Part shown: one piece after another, positions 1 through 8,254 of the stretch
Numbering within the stretch: position 1 is the stretch's first letter
Layout: each line of letters opens with the position of its first letter
Source of the DNA: Brevibacillus choshinensis
GTDB lineage: Bacteria; Bacillota; Bacilli; Brevibacillales; Brevibacillaceae
Direction of reading: 5' to 3'
DNA length: 64,000 nt
NCBI RefSeq assembly: GCF_016811915.1
Contig: NZ_CP069127.1
Span: 1,332,001 to 1,396,000 of the forward strand
Position numbers and translations under genes: made by a program
The notes under the pieces: model-generated
Told to the model about the DNA's origin: nothing
Seen by the model: only the letters and a program-made list of their open reading frames with translations
Databases searched by the model: none

Positions 1-66
1 AAGGCTGAGAAAGTGGCTCTCAGCTTGCAAGTAGAAGATAGATAGTTGGGAAAAGGGAAGTTATCC

Positions 67-99
67 GGTGGGGGATATTACCTGGGAATTTCCCCCGCC
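67..99. other. Hairpin in leading intergenic region
   Basis: Bases 67-75 pair with 91-99 (nine pairs, one G-T). There is no T run on either side, so it is not a standard terminator. The rest of positions 1-240 shows no gene or motif I recognise; a shorter hairpin (GCTGAGA/TCTCAGC) lies at about 4-26. Confidence 0.35.
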
Positions 100-257
100 T
101 GAAAAATATGGGAGTGGTTGAATCTCCTTCAGGCAGGCCGAGTATGCAAAAACAACCGTGCGTCGTTCTATTCTATTTCTCGCTTACAAAAAATGTAGTC
201 ATGCTCCATCGTTCAGGTAGGTGAATATCCTGTCAAAAAGGAAAAAGGAGCTTGGCG

Positions 258-749
258 ATGAACGGTTATTGGTTTGGACCTTACGCATATGCTTCATACG
301 AACCCTATACGCAGCAAGGCATGTACGGTCAGCATGAAGAAGGTATGCAAACGGTCCTCCGATTGATTCAGGAGGCTATCGCAGACGAGCGGCATGACGA
401 ACTGTTTTACGACTATCTGCTGAGCGTGGCTCCGACGGAACAGGAAAAGGATGTCATTACTGGCATTCGCAATGACGAACGAAAGCACCGCAGCTTATTC
501 CGCCAAATGTACACGCAGCTTACCGGCCAGCGTCCTCCGTTGACTGATGAGGGGGAAGCCTTTCAAAAGCCGGCCAGCTACCTGGACGGCATCGAAAAAG
601 CGTTGATGGGGGAGCTTAAGGCTTTCGAAAAATACCGCGTCATTTACAAGTACATTCCGGCACGGTACCGCGATACTGTTTTCGAGATCATGACAGATGA
701 GATGAAGCATGCGAGCTATTACAACTGGCTGTACGCGAAAAATAAGTGA
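258..749 (+). CDS. Ferritin-like di-iron domain protein
   Basis: The protein has 163 residues and a Tyr/Gly-rich N-terminus, followed by an all-helical domain with two ExxH-type motifs: DERHDEL then NDERKHRSL, and later ELKAFEKY and DEMKHASYY. This spacing is typical of the rubrerythrin/ferritin-like family, which binds two metal ions in a four-helix bundle. The ATG at 258 is chosen over the in-frame TTG at 252 because GGAG at 247-250 is seven bases upstream of it. No partner gene is adjacent, so the substrate is unknown; oxidative-stress or spore-associated roles are possible but not shown by the sequence. Confidence 0.75.
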   Translation: MNGYWFGPYAYASYEPYTQQGMYGQHEEGMQTVLRLIQEAIADERHDELFYDYLLSVAPTEQEKDVITGIRNDERKHRSLFRQMYTQLTGQRPPLTDEGEAFQKPASYLDGIEKALMGELKAFEKYRVIYKYIPARYRDTVFEIMTDEMKHASYYNWLYAKNK

Positions 750-820
750 TGGCTGCTGATAAAGCACGTAACGGTTCACGTCGTTGCGGGCTTTTTGGCT
801 TTATGGGTGAAAGACAAGGA

Positions 821-849
821 TTGCCAAGGCATATGAAAAAAAGTACAAT
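821..849 (+). promoter_or_regulatory. Sigma-A promoter of the queuosine-precursor transporter
   Basis: TTGCCA (821-826) and TACAAT (844-849) are separated by exactly 17 bases. Transcription would start near 856, just upstream of the riboswitch. Confidence 0.75.
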
Positions 850-870
850 GTGGAAATGCCCAAAAAAGGG

Positions 871-909
871 CCGCGGTTCGTAAACTCCCGCGTTATCAAA
901 ACTAGGAGG
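871..909 (+). promoter_or_regulatory. PreQ1 class I riboswitch (translational)
   Basis: A short P1 stem (CGCGG at about 872-876 with CCGCG at 888-892) is followed by an A-rich tail, TTATCAAAACTAGG, very similar to known preQ1-I tails. The tail runs directly into the Shine-Dalgarno sequence AGGAGG (904-909), so ligand binding would hide the ribosome site. The downstream gene is a queuosine-precursor transporter, which fits the ligand. The pseudoknot pairing was judged by eye only. Confidence 0.8.
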
Positions 910-918
910 CAATGATTG

Positions 919-1599
919 ATGTTTAATGTGATGTTGGGAGTGGGATTTGCCCTGGTCAACTTCGGGCTGTTTCTGCTCTGCTACCGCCTGTTCGGGAGGA
1001 TGGGTTTGTACGCGTGGCTTGGCATGGCCACGGTGCTGGCCAATATTCAAGTGGTCAAAACAATCGAGATGTTCGGATTGGTCATGACGCTCGGCAATAC
1101 GATTTATGCGTCCATCTATCTGACGAGTGATCTGCTGAATGAAAAATATGGGGAGAAGGCAGCCAAAAAAGCAGTCTGGTTCGGATTTTTCACCTTGATC
1201 GCCACGACGATTATCATGCAGCTGGTCCTGTTGTTTGAACCGCAGGAATCAGACATTTCCCAAGGGGCGTTGGAGACGCTCTTCGGTCTGATGCCACGGC
1301 TCGCACTGGGCAGCTTGTGCGCGTATTTGCTCAGTCAGTTTGTCGACGTGAAAATCTACACGTGGCTGAAGAAGAAGTGCCCAGGCAAAAACCAGCTGTG
1401 GATCCGAAACAACGGCAGCACCTTGTTCAGTCAGCTGCTGGATTCCATTACGTTTTGCTCGATTGCGTTTTTGGGTGTGTATCCGATGGAGGTCTGGTGG
1501 GAAATTCTGCTGACCACGTATTTGATCAAATTCATTGTTTCCGCCGCATCGACGCCTGTTTTGTATATAGCAAGAAGCATGAAGGTGCCAGAGGAGTAA
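919..1599 (+). CDS. Queuosine precursor transporter (VUT/YhhQ family)
   Basis: This 226-residue hydrophobic protein has about six membrane segments. It carries family hallmarks: a TIYASIYLTSDLLNEKYG stretch near residues 63-80, which resembles the conserved 'SDxxxExYG' signature, and NNGSTLFSQLLDS near 163-175. VUT/YhhQ proteins import queuine-pathway precursors such as preQ0/preQ1 across the membrane. ATG 919 is nine bases after AGGAGG; the TTG at 916 is rejected for spacing. The preQ1-type riboswitch immediately upstream supports the substrate. It is monocistronic, ending in a strong terminator. Confidence 0.9.
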   Translation: MFNVMLGVGFALVNFGLFLLCYRLFGRMGLYAWLGMATVLANIQVVKTIEMFGLVMTLGNTIYASIYLTSDLLNEKYGEKAAKKAVWFGFFTLIATTIIMQLVLLFEPQESDISQGALETLFGLMPRLALGSLCAYLLSQFVDVKIYTWLKKKCPGKNQLWIRNNGSTLFSQLLDSITFCSIAFLGVYPMEVWWEILLTTYLIKFIVSAASTPVLYIARSMKVPEE

Positions 1600-1627
1600 G
1601 TCGGTTCCCTTTCCCTTCTAAAAAAAG

Positions 1628-1668
1628 AGACATGCTGTGTCTATGAAATGGACGAGCATGTCTTTTTT
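1628..1668 (+). terminator. Terminator of the queuosine transporter gene
   Basis: AGACATGCT (1628-1636) pairs with AGCATGTCT (1655-1663), followed by six T. It lies 29 bases after the stop codon. Confidence 0.85.
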
Positions 1669-1939
1669 CTGTTTTTGTTTACCTGGAATCGGGTGCAAAC
1701 TCTCGTCCATCCAACAGATAGAAGGCTTTCATGCTTGGAGCGTTCGTTGTGAAATGGCGCATCCCGCTGCGCGGAGAACAGAAAAAAGCTGCATGAGAAA
1801 GCCCCATCCGAAAAAGGGTGGCGGCTTTTTTATTTGGAACCAAAAAAGGTACCGAATCCGGGCAAAACGACGGTCTCGGAGACAAGGGAGTATTGAGTCA
1901 GGCAGATGCACTCGCGAATGTATCCTCTCTCATTCCATT
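1669..1939. other. Intergenic stretch with one extra terminator-like hairpin
   Basis: No coding sequence with a ribosome site is seen. At 1798-1831 a stem (GCC.CCATCC with GGGTGG.GGC) is followed by TTTTTT on the plus strand. That is a good terminator shape with no gene directly upstream, so a short untranslated RNA between 1669 and 1831 is possible, but I see no clear promoter for it. Confidence 0.4.
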
Positions 1940-1977
1940 AAAAAAGACGGAAAGGAGCCATGATGTCTCCATCCGTC
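1940..1977 (-). terminator. trpS terminator
   Basis: On the minus strand GACGGA (1977-1972) pairs with TCCGTC (1951-1946) and is followed by a T run (A run at 1940-1945 on the plus strand). It lies about 50 bases beyond the trpS stop. Confidence 0.8.
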
Positions 1978-2030
1978 TAATCTGTTTGCAGGCAACCGCT
2001 CTTTTGCCAGTCGCTGCGAGCTTGCACGAT

Positions 2031-3059
<1,029 letters not shown>

Positions 3060-3078
3060 TCAAAGCTTTGACAAATAC

Positions 3079-3340
3079 AAAAAGGTCCATCCGCCCTGGA
3101 CAGGGACGAATGAACCGTGGTGCCACCCTTGTTATTTCACGCACGCCGAAAGACACGCGCAAAATCTCTTAATCCGTACCAATGATACGGTGTCCGATGA
3201 TAACGTACGGACGTTACGCCAGAGCCTACTGTCGCTCGAACAAAGCGGGTTCGGTCTGGAGCTCGGAAGCCCATTCAACATCCACGCGACACTGATTCGC
3301 ACCAACCATCAGCTCTCTGAAGTCTCATCAAATGCCTACT
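3079..3340 (-). promoter_or_regulatory. T-box leader (tRNA-Trp) of trpS
   Basis: The minus strand carries the T-box core, GGGTGGCACCACGG, within 3111-3130. It is followed by a terminator hairpin (3084-3107) and a T run at 3083-3079. Stem I starts near AGAGAGCTGATGGTTGG (3319-3303). In the predicted specifier loop the reading GAA-TGG-G places a Trp codon, TGG, at 3273-3271. This agrees with the downstream synthetase. Confidence 0.92.
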
Positions 3341-3381
3341 CTTCTTCCTCATTGCCATCAAATGTTACCCTTTGAGCAATC

Positions 3382-3410
3382 ATTTTACCGAGTGCTTTTG
3401 AAAAAAGCAA
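3382..3410 (-). promoter_or_regulatory. Sigma-A promoter of the trpS leader
   Basis: Read on the minus strand, TTGCTT (3410-3405) and TAAAAT (3387-3382) are separated by 17 bases. The start point would be near 3375, just before the T-box leader. Confidence 0.7.
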
Positions 3411-3440
3411 GAGCCACTTGACGGTTGATCCAATAAATGT

Positions 3441-3480
3441 AAAACTAACTTTGAAGTTATATAACTCGTGAGTTAGTTTT
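3441..3480. promoter_or_regulatory. Double dyad operator in front of the TetR gene
   Basis: AAAACTAACT (3441-3450) and AGTTAGTTTT (3471-3480) form a perfect ten-base inverted repeat. Inside it are two 12-base dyads, AACTTTGAAGTT (3447-3458) and AACTCGTGAGTT (3463-3474), with centres 16 bases apart, plus a perfect palindrome AGTTATATAACT (3455-3466) between them. This is what two cooperating TetR dimers would need. It also lies about 30 bases upstream of the divergent trpS promoter. Confidence 0.7.
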
Positions 3481-3492
3481 GGGGTGAGGGGA

Positions 3493-4077
3493 ATGACTCG
3501 AAAGAAGTCTGGAAAAGGGGAAATGAGCCGCTCACGCCTGATGCAGGCAGCGGCATCCGAATTTGCTGCCAACGGCTACCATCGCACGAAGGTCAGCGAC
3601 ATCGTTCGTCGGGCAGGATTGACGCAGGCAGCATTCTATTTGTATTTCCCCAGCAAGGAAATGCTCCACCAGGAGCTGATGGACGTATTTTTCAAGAAGC
3701 TCTGGGAGCTCTCCGATGCGGGACGCAAGGTGACGCCGCTGAAAGGCTGGGAGGTGCGAGGCAGGATGCGGGAAAATCTGCTGGACCTGTTCCGTTTTTT
3801 TGCGGAAATGCCAGAGCTGACGGCGATCGTGTTGACCCAAGCGCCGGAGGGAGAAGATCTGCACCGCAAGCTGGCCCAGATCGTAGCTGCCAATCTGAGG
3901 AGCAATCAGGAGGCAGGGCACGTGCGGGCGGATTTGGCTGTGGAGGTCACGGCTGAATCAATCGTTGCGATGCTGTACCGGCTGACTCTCCGCTTTTTGC
4001 TGACAGGAGAAAAAACGGCGGAGCAGCTCGCGGATGAAGCGGTCGCGCTGCTCGCATTTGGCATGCTTCAGGCGTGA
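3493..4077 (+). CDS. TetR family transcriptional regulator
   Basis: This is a 194-residue protein. The N-terminal helix-turn-helix spans about residues 11-58, with recognition segment SDIVRRAGLTQAAFYLYF ending in the typical YxYFxSKE motif. The C-terminal helical domain, which would bind the ligand, is not recognisable. ATG 3493 is preferred; GGTGAG at 3483-3488 is the nearest ribosome site, and GTG 3484 is an alternative. The double operator just upstream suggests self-repression. The next gene, an HXXEE membrane protein, begins 24 bases after the stop and is its likely target. Confidence 0.85.
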   Translation: MTRKKSGKGEMSRSRLMQAAASEFAANGYHRTKVSDIVRRAGLTQAAFYLYFPSKEMLHQELMDVFFKKLWELSDAGRKVTPLKGWEVRGRMRENLLDLFRFFAEMPELTAIVLTQAPEGEDLHRKLAQIVAANLRSNQEAGHVRADLAVEVTAESIVAMLYRLTLRFLLTGEKTAEQLADEAVALLAFGMLQA

Positions 4078-4101
4078 CATTTCTGAGGGAGGCGAAACAG
4101 G

Positions 4102-4629
4102 ATGCTCGAGGTAACAAGCTGGATCTGGCTGCTGCTGGTCGTGTTTGTCTTGCATGATCTGGAAGAATTGATCGTCGTGGAGTCTTGGCTGCAGAAAAAC
4201 AAGGGAGTCGTCATGAAGAAAGCTCCCCGCTGGTTCAAAGGGATGATCGAGCCATCCCTTACCATGACTACTGCGCAATTTGCCGTAGCAGTGACGTGCA
4301 TCTTCTGTGTGCTCGCACTGGCTGTGCTGCTCACCATCTGCACGTGGGAGCAAAGGACGTTTCTCCCGTTTTTCCTCGTCTGTCTGCACGTTCTTTTTCT
4401 GCACACCTTTACCCATATCGGTCAGAGTCTCCTGCTTCGCAGCTACACGCCTGGCGTGGTGACAGCAGTCGCTCTGGCACTGCCCTACAGCCTGTACACA
4501 TACAGTTGCCTGTTTGCTGAGGATGTCATCTCGTGGCAGCTGGTAGGCAGCACTCTGCCGTACGTCTTGTTGATCGTACCGCTTCTGTACGGAGCCCATC
4601 GGTTGGGGCAGTTTGTCAGCAACCGCTGA
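4102..4629 (+). CDS. HXXEE-domain membrane protein
   Basis: This is a 175-residue integral membrane protein of unknown function. Its start resembles the HXXEE family: a hydrophobic segment ending in HDLEE (about residues 18-22), and later histidines in HVLFLHTFTHIGQS (about 95-108), followed by further hydrophobic stretches. The arrangement of His and Glu within membrane helices suggests a metal site, but no reaction is known to me. GGAGG (4088-4092) sits nine bases before the ATG. It forms a two-gene operon with the TetR regulator and is probably controlled by it. Confidence 0.65.
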   Translation: MLEVTSWIWLLLVVFVLHDLEELIVVESWLQKNKGVVMKKAPRWFKGMIEPSLTMTTAQFAVAVTCIFCVLALAVLLTICTWEQRTFLPFFLVCLHVLFLHTFTHIGQSLLLRSYTPGVVTAVALALPYSLYTYSCLFAEDVISWQLVGSTLPYVLLIVPLLYGAHRLGQFVSNR

Positions 4630-4711
4630 AAAGGTAAAGCGTCATTCGTTTCCTCGCCATCTCAAATTTGCTATCGTATAGAGAATCACCTTGACGAAAG
4701 AAGGGCGCGCA

Positions 4712-6013
4712 TTGAAGCTGCGACTGGGTATCTTGGGCGCGGATGATTCCATGGAGATCATCGAGTCCGTCACACAAGAATTCGAGGAATTGGAATGCTT
4801 GAAAATTGTCTACTGGAACGAAGAAGACATTTTTGATTTGATAGAGCCTCATATTCACGACGCAGACCTATGGCTGTTTTCCGGCAAGGTGCCGTACACC
4901 ATGGTGAAGGAATGGGGAAAGATCAGCGTCCCGATGGCCTATGTGCCGCATATGGGGGCGAGTCTGTACCGGACGCTGCTTCATCTGTCCCATCAATGCG
5001 AGATCAAGGTCCGTGAACTCAGCTTCGATACCTTTTCCGCAAGAGAGCTGATTCTTTTTCTGAAGGAAGCGGGAATCGACGAGGGGTACACGTGGCTTTT
5101 GCACTATGACGGCGCGATCACGGCTGGGGAGCTGGCTGATTATCACGAAAAGCTGTGGAGAGAAGGGAAGACCAAGGCAGCCGTCACATGCTTGCGGACG
5201 GCGGATATGGAGCTTCGCGCTCGCGGGGTCCCGGTGCATCGCGTGCTGCCGACGAGAGCAGGGGTGCTCTCAGTCATTCACATGCTGCTGCGCACTCACG
5301 AGATGCTCCATTTCAAAGATACGCAAATCGCCGTGCAAATCATGGAGATCGATCCGCTGCGGGAGCTCGCGGGAGGAACGTTCGCTACAGACGAGTGGCA
5401 GAATGCCGAAATCAAGACGATGGAGAAGCTCTTGCGCTACACCAAGCATTTGCAAGGCTCGCTAAAAACGGCCGGACCCGGCAGATATGCGATCTTTACC
5501 ACACGGGGCATCATGCAAAACGTGACGAGCGATTACAGAGCCATGCCTGATCTGGACGAAGCATTCGGAATTCATGCGGAATGGGTCACCTGCGGAATCG
5601 GGATCGGCAAAACGGCCTACGAAGCGGAAATCCACGCGGGAACAGCTTTGCTTCACGCCAAGGAGAGAGGGCCAGGCCATTGGATGGTCTTCTTTGATGA
5701 CAAAAGCATCGCAGGGCCGTTGGGCAGCCAGGAGCAGATCTCGTACAGCAGCGCATCTTCGGATCGGCTGCAAACGCTCAGTCAGCAAACATCCCTGAGC
5801 GTGCTTACCCTGTCCAAGCTCGATTCCATTTTGAAGAAACGCAGATCGCAGGAAATCAACGCCCATGAGCTGGCACAGTACATGCAAATCCTGCCGCGCA
5901 GCGCAAGACGCATCCTGATGGAGCTCGAATCCAACGGGCTGGCGCAGGTGGTCGGCGAGGAAAGCCCGAATCCGCGGGGGCGCCCGCGCAAGGTGTACCG
6001 AATCATCCTGTAA
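4712..6013 (+). CDS. Putative regulator: GGDEF-like fold plus C-terminal winged helix
   Basis: This is a 433-residue protein I do not recognise by name. Residues 1-75 look like an alpha/beta domain (LRLGILGADDSMEI...). Around residues 245-345 a region (YAIFTTRGIM ... WVTCGIGIGKTAYEAEIHAG) resembles a degenerate GGDEF/class III cyclase fold without the signature loop. The last 60 residues form a winged helix (HELAQYMQILPRSARRILM, then NPRGRPRKVYRI). I therefore expect a DNA-binding regulator with a sensory middle. TTG 4712 is chosen because a GAAAGAAGGG stretch ends six bases before it; TTG 4691 lacks a site. An AcfC-like binding-protein gene begins 63 bases downstream. Confidence 0.55.
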   Translation: MKLRLGILGADDSMEIIESVTQEFEELECLKIVYWNEEDIFDLIEPHIHDADLWLFSGKVPYTMVKEWGKISVPMAYVPHMGASLYRTLLHLSHQCEIKVRELSFDTFSARELILFLKEAGIDEGYTWLLHYDGAITAGELADYHEKLWREGKTKAAVTCLRTADMELRARGVPVHRVLPTRAGVLSVIHMLLRTHEMLHFKDTQIAVQIMEIDPLRELAGGTFATDEWQNAEIKTMEKLLRYTKHLQGSLKTAGPGRYAIFTTRGIMQNVTSDYRAMPDLDEAFGIHAEWVTCGIGIGKTAYEAEIHAGTALLHAKERGPGHWMVFFDDKSIAGPLGSQEQISYSSASSDRLQTLSQQTSLSVLTLSKLDSILKKRRSQEINAHELAQYMQILPRSARRILMELESNGLAQVVGEESPNPRGRPRKVYRIIL

Positions 6014-6076
6014 ATCGAACCGTTGTGCTTCTCCCCTCGTTACCTTGTGTGAAAAGGCGAACTCAAGGAGGAACAC

Positions 6077-6868
6077 ATGAAAAAAAACGTAACCATTGCA
6101 GCCATCCTTTCGATCTTACTATTTGCCACCATGGCAAACGGATATGCCCAATCCGCGCTGACGGATGAGACGAGCAATCCGAAAAAGGAAGAGGTGATTT
6201 ACGTCTATGGCCCAGGAGGTCCGTTGGGGCCGATCAAGGAGCTGGCAGATCGTTTTTCCAAAGCGAACAAGCTGAAAGTGGAAGTGACGTCCGGCCCAGA
6301 AGCAAACTGGGTCGAGAAAGCCAAGAAGGATGCTGACGTCGTTTTCGGCGGGTCGGAATATATGCTGCAGGAGATGGTGCACAAATACCCCGGGCTGATT
6401 GACGAAAAAACGCGAACCAGCTTGTATCCGCGAGCTGCGGGCATTCTCGTCCGCAAAGGCAATCCGAAGAAAATCGAAGGATTGCAGGACCTCGGCAAGC
6501 CCGGCATCAAAATCATTGACGTGAACGGGGCGGGACAGCTCGGCTTGTGGGAAGACCTCGCGGGTCGTTTGGACATCATTTTGGAACTACAACAGAACAT
6601 TGCCCTGTCTGTCAGAAGCAGCGCCGATGCAATCGCTCTTTGGAAAAGCAATCCGGAGCTGGATGCTTGGATAACCTATGAGTCTTGGCACTACCGCTTG
6701 ACGGATGAAACAGACCTGATCCGTTTGCCGGAAACAGACAAGCTCTACCGGGGAACACCGATCGCCGTCGCGCAGACATCGGATAACAAGAAAACAGCCC
6801 AACAGTTCATCGCGTATTTGAAAACGGAAGAAGCGCATCAGGTTTTTCAAAAATGGGGTTGGAAATAG
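6077..6868 (+). CDS. AcfC-like secreted substrate-binding protein
   Basis: The protein has 263 residues with a signal peptide ending near AQS (about 25); no lipobox is seen. The mature part starts with YVYGPGGPLGPI (40-51), followed by EANWVEKAKKDADVVFGGSE and LYPRAAGILVRKGNPK. This closely follows the pattern of AcfC ('accessory colonization factor') proteins, relatives of ModA that bind oxyanions or small acids. No permease or ATPase gene is adjacent, so whether it feeds a transporter or acts as a sensor partner for the upstream regulator is unknown. A good ribosome site (AAGGAGG) precedes ATG 6077. Confidence 0.7.
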   Translation: MKKNVTIAAILSILLFATMANGYAQSALTDETSNPKKEEVIYVYGPGGPLGPIKELADRFSKANKLKVEVTSGPEANWVEKAKKDADVVFGGSEYMLQEMVHKYPGLIDEKTRTSLYPRAAGILVRKGNPKKIEGLQDLGKPGIKIIDVNGAGQLGLWEDLAGRLDIILELQQNIALSVRSSADAIALWKSNPELDAWITYESWHYRLTDETDLIRLPETDKLYRGTPIAVAQTSDNKKTAQQFIAYLKTEEAHQVFQKWGWK

Positions 6869-6872
6869 GAAG

Positions 6873-6907
6873 AATACGCCTTGGCCAATAACTGGCCGGG
6901 CGTTTTT
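6873..6907 (+). terminator. Terminator after the AcfC-like gene
   Basis: A stem made of ACGCC, TTGGCCA and the matching TGGCC, GGCGT is followed by TTTTT. It begins a few bases after the stop codon. Confidence 0.75.
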
Positions 6908-6909
6908 CC

Positions 6910-6979
6910 TTTTCAAAATAGACAGACTACTATACAATTAAAGGACATAACCGTAAATCAACCGTTAATGGTTGACTTA
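6910..6979 (+). promoter_or_regulatory. Promoter and operator-like dyad before the M20 operon
   Basis: TTTTCA (6910-6915) and TACAAT (6933-6938) are 17 bases apart. Just downstream TCAACC (6958-6963) and GGTTGA (6970-6975) form a dyad that extends outward through matching TAA/TTA (6954-6979). Its position over the start of transcription suggests a repressor site. The regulator is not identified. Confidence 0.5.
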
Positions 6980-7000
6980 GCATAGAGGAGGTGGGGAACC

Positions 7001-8230
7001 ATGATCAACGCGGACCGTTTGTGGGACCGATTGATGCAGCTAAGCGCTATCGGTGCACAGGAAGTCGGTGGGGTGACGAGACTTTCCTTTTCCCCGGAAG
7101 AGCGCGCAGCCAAGGATCTGGTGACAGGCTTTATGAAAGAAGCGGGACTCACGGTGAGAGAAGACGAGGTAGGGAACTTGATCGGACGAAAAGAAGGGAA
7201 AAATCCGCAAGCACCGGTCGTGCTAGTCGGCTCCCATCTGGATTCGGTTCCGAGTGGAGGCAACTTCGATGGACCGTTGGGAGTCCTCGCAGGTGTGGAA
7301 GCACTGCAAACCATGAATGAACAAGGCGTCGAGACGGAGCATCCGATCGAGGTCATCGCGTTCACGGACGAAGAGGGTACCCGTTTTGGCTATGGGATGA
7401 TAGGCAGCCGCGGCATCGCCGGCTTGCTGCAGCGAGATGAGCTCGATTGCAGAGATGAGGCGGGAGTATCCATAGCAGAAGCGATGGCGAACAGCGGCCT
7501 CGATCCGGAGCATATCGGCAAAGCTGCGAGAGAGCCAGGCAGCGTCAAAGCCTACGTCGAGCTGCATATCGAGCAAGGGAAAGTCCTGGAGAGCCGCGAC
7601 TTGTCTGTAGGTGTCGTGAGTGGTGTGGCAGGTCCCCTTTGGCTGAAATTCGTTTTGGAGGGGGAAGCAGGCCATGCTGGCGCGACCCCGATGACGATGC
7701 GCCGCGATCCTCTGGCAGCCGCAGCAGAAGTCATGCTGGTGATTGAACGGGAAGCGATGCGTCAGGAAATCAGTGTCGGAACAGTCGGAAAGCTGCAAGT
7801 TTTCCCGGGCGGCGTGAATATCATACCGGGCCGGGTGGAATTTACGCTCGATCTCAGGGACGTCGATGTAGCCGTTCGCGATCTCGTGGAGCAAGCCATC
7901 ATGAGCCAGGCAAAAGATATCTGCGAGAAACGCGGTGTCAAGCTGCATGTCGAGCTCTTGCAGCGAATCAATCCGGCGGTATGCTCGGAGGACATTCGTG
8001 CCGCGTTCAACGAGGCATGTGCAGCGGAAGGCCTGGAGACGATCACGCTCCCCAGCGGCGCCGGTCATGATTGCATGCAGTTGACTGGGCTTTGCCCGGT
8101 AGGAATGATTTTTGCTCGTTCAAAAGACGGCATCAGCCACAATCCCGCAGAGTTCACCAGTAAAGAAGATTGCAAAGACGGGGCAAATGTTCTGTATCGT
8201 ACCGTCGCATCCTTGGCGAGCGGCAGATAG
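7001..8230 (+). CDS. M20 hydantoinase/carbamoylase family amidase
   Basis: This is a 409-residue cytosolic Zn-dependent amidohydrolase of the N-carbamoyl-L-amino acid hydrolase/allantoate amidohydrolase/beta-ureidopropionase group. Metal ligands are visible in [15 protein letters not shown] (residues 78-91: H79, D90) and [10 protein letters not shown] (121-130: E124-E125), with further conserved ELHIEQG and GAGHDCMQL. These enzymes remove carbamoyl or ureido groups from amino-acid-like substrates. AGGAGG precedes ATG 7001. The following gene (25 bases away) is another M20 hydrolase, so the pair probably releases amino acids from N-substituted forms. Exact substrate cannot be read from sequence. 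Confidence 0.88.
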   Translation: MINADRLWDRLMQLSAIGAQEVGGVTRLSFSPEERAAKDLVTGFMKEAGLTVREDEVGNLIGRKEGKNPQAPVVLVGSHLDSVPSGGNFDGPLGVLAGVEALQTMNEQGVETEHPIEVIAFTDEEGTRFGYGMIGSRGIAGLLQRDELDCRDEAGVSIAEAMANSGLDPEHIGKAAREPGSVKAYVELHIEQGKVLESRDLSVGVVSGVAGPLWLKFVLEGEAGHAGATPMTMRRDPLAAAAEVMLVIEREAMRQEISVGTVGKLQVFPGGVNIIPGRVEFTLDLRDVDVAVRDLVEQAIMSQAKDICEKRGVKLHVELLQRINPAVCSEDIRAAFNEACAAEGLETITLPSGAGHDCMQLTGLCPVGMIFARSKDGISHNPAEFTSKEDCKDGANVLYRTVASLASGR

Positions 8231-8254
8231 AGAGACAATAGGAGGAGAACGAAG

